Shown: piece by piece, positions 60,780-64,000 of the stretch
Position numbering within the stretch: the stretch's first letter is position 1
Layout: every line of letters starts with the position of its first letter
NCBI GenBank assembly: GCA_947168665.1
Contig: CAMVMX010000017.1
Coordinates: forward strand, 1 to 64,000
From: an uncultured Bacteroidales bacterium
GTDB lineage: Bacteria > Bacteroidota > Bacteroidia > Bacteroidales > P3
Length of the DNA: 64,000 nt
Direction: 5' to 3'
Position numbers and translations under genes: made by a program
The notes under the pieces: generated by a model
Told to the model about the DNA's origin: nothing
The model's input: the letters and a program-made list of their open reading frames with translations, nothing else
Database searches by the model: none

Positions 60780-63554
60780 ATGGCAAAGGATGAATTGCTG
60801 CAAGGCAAGATAGAGCATACGCCCAAGGTGTATGTGTATGAACATGTGGGTGTGCCGGCACATGCTGGCGCGCTGAAGGTGGGCTATACGCTCCGCACGG
60901 CAGAGGAGCGCGTGGCCGAACAGAACAAGACGGCACAGGTGGAGTATCGCCTGCTGAGGGTGTGGCCGGCCATGAGGAGCGACGGCACCACGTTTACGGA
61001 CAGCACGGTGCACCGGATATTGGACAGGGCACATGTGCCCAACATCGGCGGGGAGTGGTACCGCTGCGGGTTGCAGACGGTGGAGAGGGCGGTGGCCTCG
61101 GCACGGGCGGGAAGCGACACGATGCTGCAACGGACGCACGACTTTGGCATGAGGCCCGAGCAAGCGTACTTCGTGGGCCGCACGGCCGACTATTTTGAGG
61201 CGTTCGCCGCCGACCCCGGGAACCGAGGGCTTATCCCCCACTTCCTGTGGAACGCAAAGATGCGTTTCGGCAAGACATTTACGACTTATCAGCTGGCACG
61301 AAGGATGGGCTGGACACGTGTGCTGGTGCTGACATTCAAGCCGGCGGTGAGGACGGCCTGGCGCGAAGACTTGATGACCCATGAGGACTTTGAAGGATGG
61401 CAGTTTTGTGAGAAAGGCGAGGACAGGGAATTTGGGTATGTGAACGAGCGGAAGCCGTTTGTGTGTTTCGCCTCGTTTCAGGATGTGCTGGGAAGGACGG
61501 AGAGCGGCGGTATCAAGGCCACAAACGAATGGATACAGGAGGTGGAGTGGGACTGCATAGTGCTGGACGAGTATCACTACGGGGCTTGGGGAAAGCGGGC
61601 AAGGGACTTCTACGACAAGAAAGACCCTGCACTGAAACAGGCCCTGGAGGTGGAGGAGCTGATGGCAGAGGACGGCGGCAAGCGAGAGAAAGAAATCCGC
61701 GAGCAGTATGACGAGGAGCTGATGCCGTTGAGGACGAAGGCATACCTTTATCTGAGCGGGACACCCTTCAGGGCAATAGCCAGCGGGGAGTTTATAGAGG
61801 AGCAGATATGCAACTGGACCTACAGCGATGAGCAGCGGGCAAAGGCAGAATGGCTGGGCGAGGACAACCCATACCTGGCCCTGCCCAAGATGGTGATGAT
61901 GACCTACCAGATGCCGGAAGAGATAACCGAGGTGGCAAGCCAAGGGGAGTTTGACGAGTTTGACCTGAACGAGTTCTTCAGGGCTGACGAACATGGGTTT
62001 CTGCATGAGGAGCATGTGCAGAAATGGCTGGACTTGATACGAGGCAGCTATAAGGAGAACACAGTCTCGGACCTGAAACTGGGAGCCGAGAAACCACCTA
62101 TGCCCTACAGCGACATGAGGCTGGTGGGCTATCTGCAACACACGTTCTGGTTCCTGCCCGGTGTGGCGGCCTGCAAGGCGATGGCACGACTGATGGCCAA
62201 GCCACACAACAGGTTTTACCACGACTATAACATCGTGGTGGCGGCCGGGGCAGAAGCAGGCATCGGCTCGGAAGCATTGGGACCGGTGTTCAATGCCATG
62301 AACGACCCCTTGAAGACCAAAACCATCACCCTGTCGTGCGGGAAGCTGTCGACAGGCGTGACGATAAGGCCTTGGACGGGGATACTGATGCTGAGGAACA
62401 CCAGTTCGCCCGAGACCTATTTCCAGACGGCATTCCGCGTGCAATCGCCCTGGACGACGACGGATGCGGAGGGGAAGGAAGTTGTGCTGAAACCGGTGTG
62501 CTATGTGTTCGACTTTGCACCCAACCGGGCGTTGCGGCAGGTGCAGGAGTATAGCTGCCAGCTGAATGTGGAGGAGAGCAACCCTGAAAAGAAGGTGGAG
62601 GAGTTCATCAAATTCCTGCCCATACTGGCATTCGACGGCAGCAGCATGAGAGAGATTGATGCCACCGGGGTGCTGGACATGGCCATGAGCGGGACGACGG
62701 CCACCCTGCTGGCCCGGAGATGGGAGAGCGCGGTGCTGGTGAACGTGGACAATGCCACCCTGCAAAGACTGATGAACAGCAAGGAGGCCATGACTGCACT
62801 GATGAGCATAGAGGGGTTCCGCACGCTGAACACAGACATTGAGACCATCATCAACAAGAGCGAGCATGTCAAGAAGACAAAGAAGGAAAAGGGGGACGAG
62901 ATGACCGCCAAGGAGAAGAAAGCCCTGACAGAGGAGGAGAAAGAGTATAAAAGCATGCGAAAACAGATACAAGAGAAGCTGATAAAGTTTGCCACAAGAG
63001 TACCCGTATTCATGTACCTGACCGACCACAGGGAGTATTGTCTCAAAGATGTCATCACGCAACTGGAGCCCGAACTGTTTAGAAAAGTGACGGGGCTGAC
63101 GATACGGGACTTTGAGCTGCTGGTGAGCCTTGGGGTGTTTAACGGGGAGAAGATGAATGATGCTGTTTATAAGTTCAAGCGGTATGAGGATTCGAGCCTT
63201 TCATATACAGGCATAGACATGCACTCGGGCAAGGTAATCGGGCTTTGGGACACGGCTGTGGAGATAGGCTGGGAAGACACTGGAAAGACCCTTCAAAAGG
63301 CGACAACCAGTGATGGACTAATCGAACTGGAGCAGACACAACCCCAGTCTGCTGAAAGTGTAAAAGAGAATGACAATAATCACACGAAAAACTGGCGAAG
63401 GGTGGAACCCGGAGACCACGTGGAACACAAGAGCATAGGCGAAGGGGTGGTGACAGCGGTGGACGAGAAGTACATCTTTGTGCGTTTCGCCGACAGGGAG
63501 AGAAAGTTTATGGCAACACAATCTTTTGAGAAAGGGTACCTGAGGATGATGTAA
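60780..63554 (+). CDS. DEAD/DEAH-type helicase with N-terminal GIY-YIG-like domain
   Basis: 924 aa. Probable restriction or defence effector. N-terminal about 110 residues fit the T5orf172/GIY-YIG pattern: KVYVYEHVGVPAHAGALKVGYTLRTAEERVAEQ, then FTDSTVHRILDRAHVPNIGGEWYRCGLQTVERAV; the usual Glu before the His is an Asp here (TDSTVH). The helicase follows: motif I NAKMRFGKTFTTYQLARRM (about 158-176), motif II CIVLDEYHYGAW (DEYH about 262-265), motif III AYLYLSGTPFRA, and motif VI YFQTAFRVQSPW (about 548-559). A Lys/Glu-rich helical stretch lies at about 695-730. The C-terminal 50 residues (GDHVEHKSIGEGVVTAVDEKYIFVRFADRERKF) look like a small Tudor/SH3-like barrel. Confidence 0.85.
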   Translation: MAKDELLQGKIEHTPKVYVYEHVGVPAHAGALKVGYTLRTAEERVAEQNKTAQVEYRLLRVWPAMRSDGTTFTDSTVHRILDRAHVPNIGGEWYRCGLQTVERAVASARAGSDTMLQRTHDFGMRPEQAYFVGRTADYFEAFAADPGNRGLIPHFLWNAKMRFGKTFTTYQLARRMGWTRVLVLTFKPAVRTAWREDLMTHEDFEGWQFCEKGEDREFGYVNERKPFVCFASFQDVLGRTESGGIKATNEWIQEVEWDCIVLDEYHYGAWGKRARDFYDKKDPALKQALEVEELMAEDGGKREKEIREQYDEELMPLRTKAYLYLSGTPFRAIASGEFIEEQICNWTYSDEQRAKAEWLGEDNPYLALPKMVMMTYQMPEEITEVASQGEFDEFDLNEFFRADEHGFLHEEHVQKWLDLIRGSYKENTVSDLKLGAEKPPMPYSDMRLVGYLQHTFWFLPGVAACKAMARLMAKPHNRFYHDYNIVVAAGAEAGIGSEALGPVFNAMNDPLKTKTITLSCGKLSTGVTIRPWTGILMLRNTSSPETYFQTAFRVQSPWTTTDAEGKEVVLKPVCYVFDFAPNRALRQVQEYSCQLNVEESNPEKKVEEFIKFLPILAFDGSSMREIDATGVLDMAMSGTTATLLARRWESAVLVNVDNATLQRLMNSKEAMTALMSIEGFRTLNTDIETIINKSEHVKKTKKEKGDEMTAKEKKALTEEEKEYKSMRKQIQEKLIKFATRVPVFMYLTDHREYCLKDVITQLEPELFRKVTGLTIRDFELLVSLGVFNGEKMNDAVYKFKRYEDSSLSYTGIDMHSGKVIGLWDTAVEIGWEDTGKTLQKATTSDGLIELEQTQPQSAESVKENDNNHTKNWRRVEPGDHVEHKSIGEGVVTAVDEKYIFVRFADRERKFMATQSFEKGYLRMM

Positions 63555-63556
63555 AG

Positions 63557-63584
63557 ACAAAGCCCTCATGGCAGAGGGCTTTGT
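63557..63584. terminator. Hairpin between the convergent helicase and yebC genes
   Basis: A perfect 11-bp stem ACAAAGCCCTC/GAGGGCTTTGT, loop ATGGCA. The T-run is weak on either strand. Confidence 0.6.
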
Positions 63585-63610
63585 GACAGGACAAAAGATA
63601 ACGTTGAGCG

Positions 63611-64000
63611 TTAAGCCATGTTGTGGAAGACGTTGACAACATCGTCGTCGTTTTCGAGACGCTCGATGAGGCCGTTGACGTCCTCTTGCTCTTCGGGCGA
63701 GAGTTCGCGCATTGTAAGAGGGATGCGCTCGAACTTGAAGGACTTGATTTCGAAACCGTGGTCTTCGAGGTACTTGGATATTGGGCCATAGTTTTTGAAA
63801 TCAGCATAAATCATGATTTCGTCCTCGTCGCGGAAGATTTCATCTATGTCGTAGTCGATGAGTTCGAGTTCCAGCTCGTCCATATCGATACCTTCTTTGT
63901 AGGCTACGACAAAGGAGCATTTGCGTTCAAAAAGGAAGTCGTTCATTCCCATGGTACCTAACTCGCCTTTGCCCCGCACAAAGGCTGCACGGAGGTTGGC
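63611..64000 (-). CDS. YebC/PmpR family protein, cut by the window edge
   Basis: C-terminal 129 codons only. The frame stays open to position 64000, reading ANLRAAFVRGKGELGTMGMNDFLFERKCSFVVAYKEGIDMDELELELIDYDIDEIFRDEDEIMIYADFKNYGPISKYLEDHGFEIKSFKFERIPLTMRELSPEEQEDVNGLIERLENDDDVVNVFHNMA. GxLGTxGxxxFLFERK and the acidic LIDYDIDEI and ENDDDVVNVFHN segments are typical of YebC proteins, which help translation of proline-rich stretches or act as regulators. The start lies beyond the window. Confidence 0.9.
   Translation of the reverse strand, partial: ANLRAAFVRGKGELGTMGMNDFLFERKCSFVVAYKEGIDMDELELELIDYDIDEIFRDEDEIMIYADFKNYGPISKYLEDHGFEIKSFKFERIPLTMRELSPEEQEDVNGLIERLENDDDVVNVFHNMA

Noticed and set aside
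60642..63062. 806-codon open frame opposite the helicase gene
   Set aside because: The helicase motifs on the plus strand are clear; this frame matches no family.

Overview
The window is chromosomal DNA from a Bacteroidota bacterium, most likely of the order Bacteroidales. Three signs agree. Many intergenic regions carry the phylum's -7 promoter element TAnnTTTG (for example TACCTTTG or TATCTTTG) just upstream of genes. One secreted protein ends in a type IX secretion (Por) sorting domain. The gene families are typical: ATP-type PEP carboxykinase beside pyruvate phosphate dikinase, DPP-IV and other S9 peptidases, a DUF2723 membrane protein, BspA-like repeat proteins and PorT-like barrels. Housekeeping genes are GC-rich, while several accessory genes are visibly AT-richer.

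Layout. 1-490 is a repeat field. 518-9391 (minus) holds a GT4 glycosyltransferase, a topoisomerase IV/gyrase A subunit, a YgiQ-type radical SAM protein, a two-gene Septu-type defence system (ptuA-ptuB) and a barrel lipoprotein. 9795-16945 (plus) holds an acetyltransferase, then a redox cluster: two aldo/keto reductases, an AraC regulator, an NTF2-like protein, a DUF362 lipoprotein, a flavodoxin lipoprotein and an FMN reductase. It ends with an acyl-ACP thioesterase gene interrupted by an in-frame TAG. 17289-20577 (minus) is an AT-rich mcrBC restriction pair. 20902-40011 (minus) is mostly core metabolism and envelope: S41 peptidase, barrel protein, pgk, atpB without the rest of the ATP synthase, DUF2723, arginine deiminase, barrel protein, DPP-IV, pckA, ppdK and an OmpA-like protein. 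40422-42070 has a BspA-like repeat lipoprotein and a tandem-repeat field, followed by a second S9 peptidase.

44291-53694 (plus) is a compact block of core genes: DHH phosphoesterase, two FKBP isomerases, adk, obg, PAP2, cvpA, a tRNA-dihydrouridine synthase, a TPR lipoprotein, pyrB-pyrI and a small membrane protein. Then come a T9SS cargo protein (minus), tRNA-Ser(CGA), a small protein with an Sm-like look and tRNA-Glu(CTC).

56888-63554 is the most interesting part. A strong promoter drives a roughly 260-nt structured RNA that ends in an intrinsic terminator (6S-like RNA or attenuator). It is followed by a restriction-modification-like operon: a methyltransferase with no NPPY motif, an Eco57I-like NPPY methylase with a base-composition break in the middle, an unknown 201-aa protein, a toxin-antitoxin-like pair with its own promoter, and a 924-aa helicase with an N-terminal GIY-YIG-like domain. 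The window ends inside a YebC-family gene.
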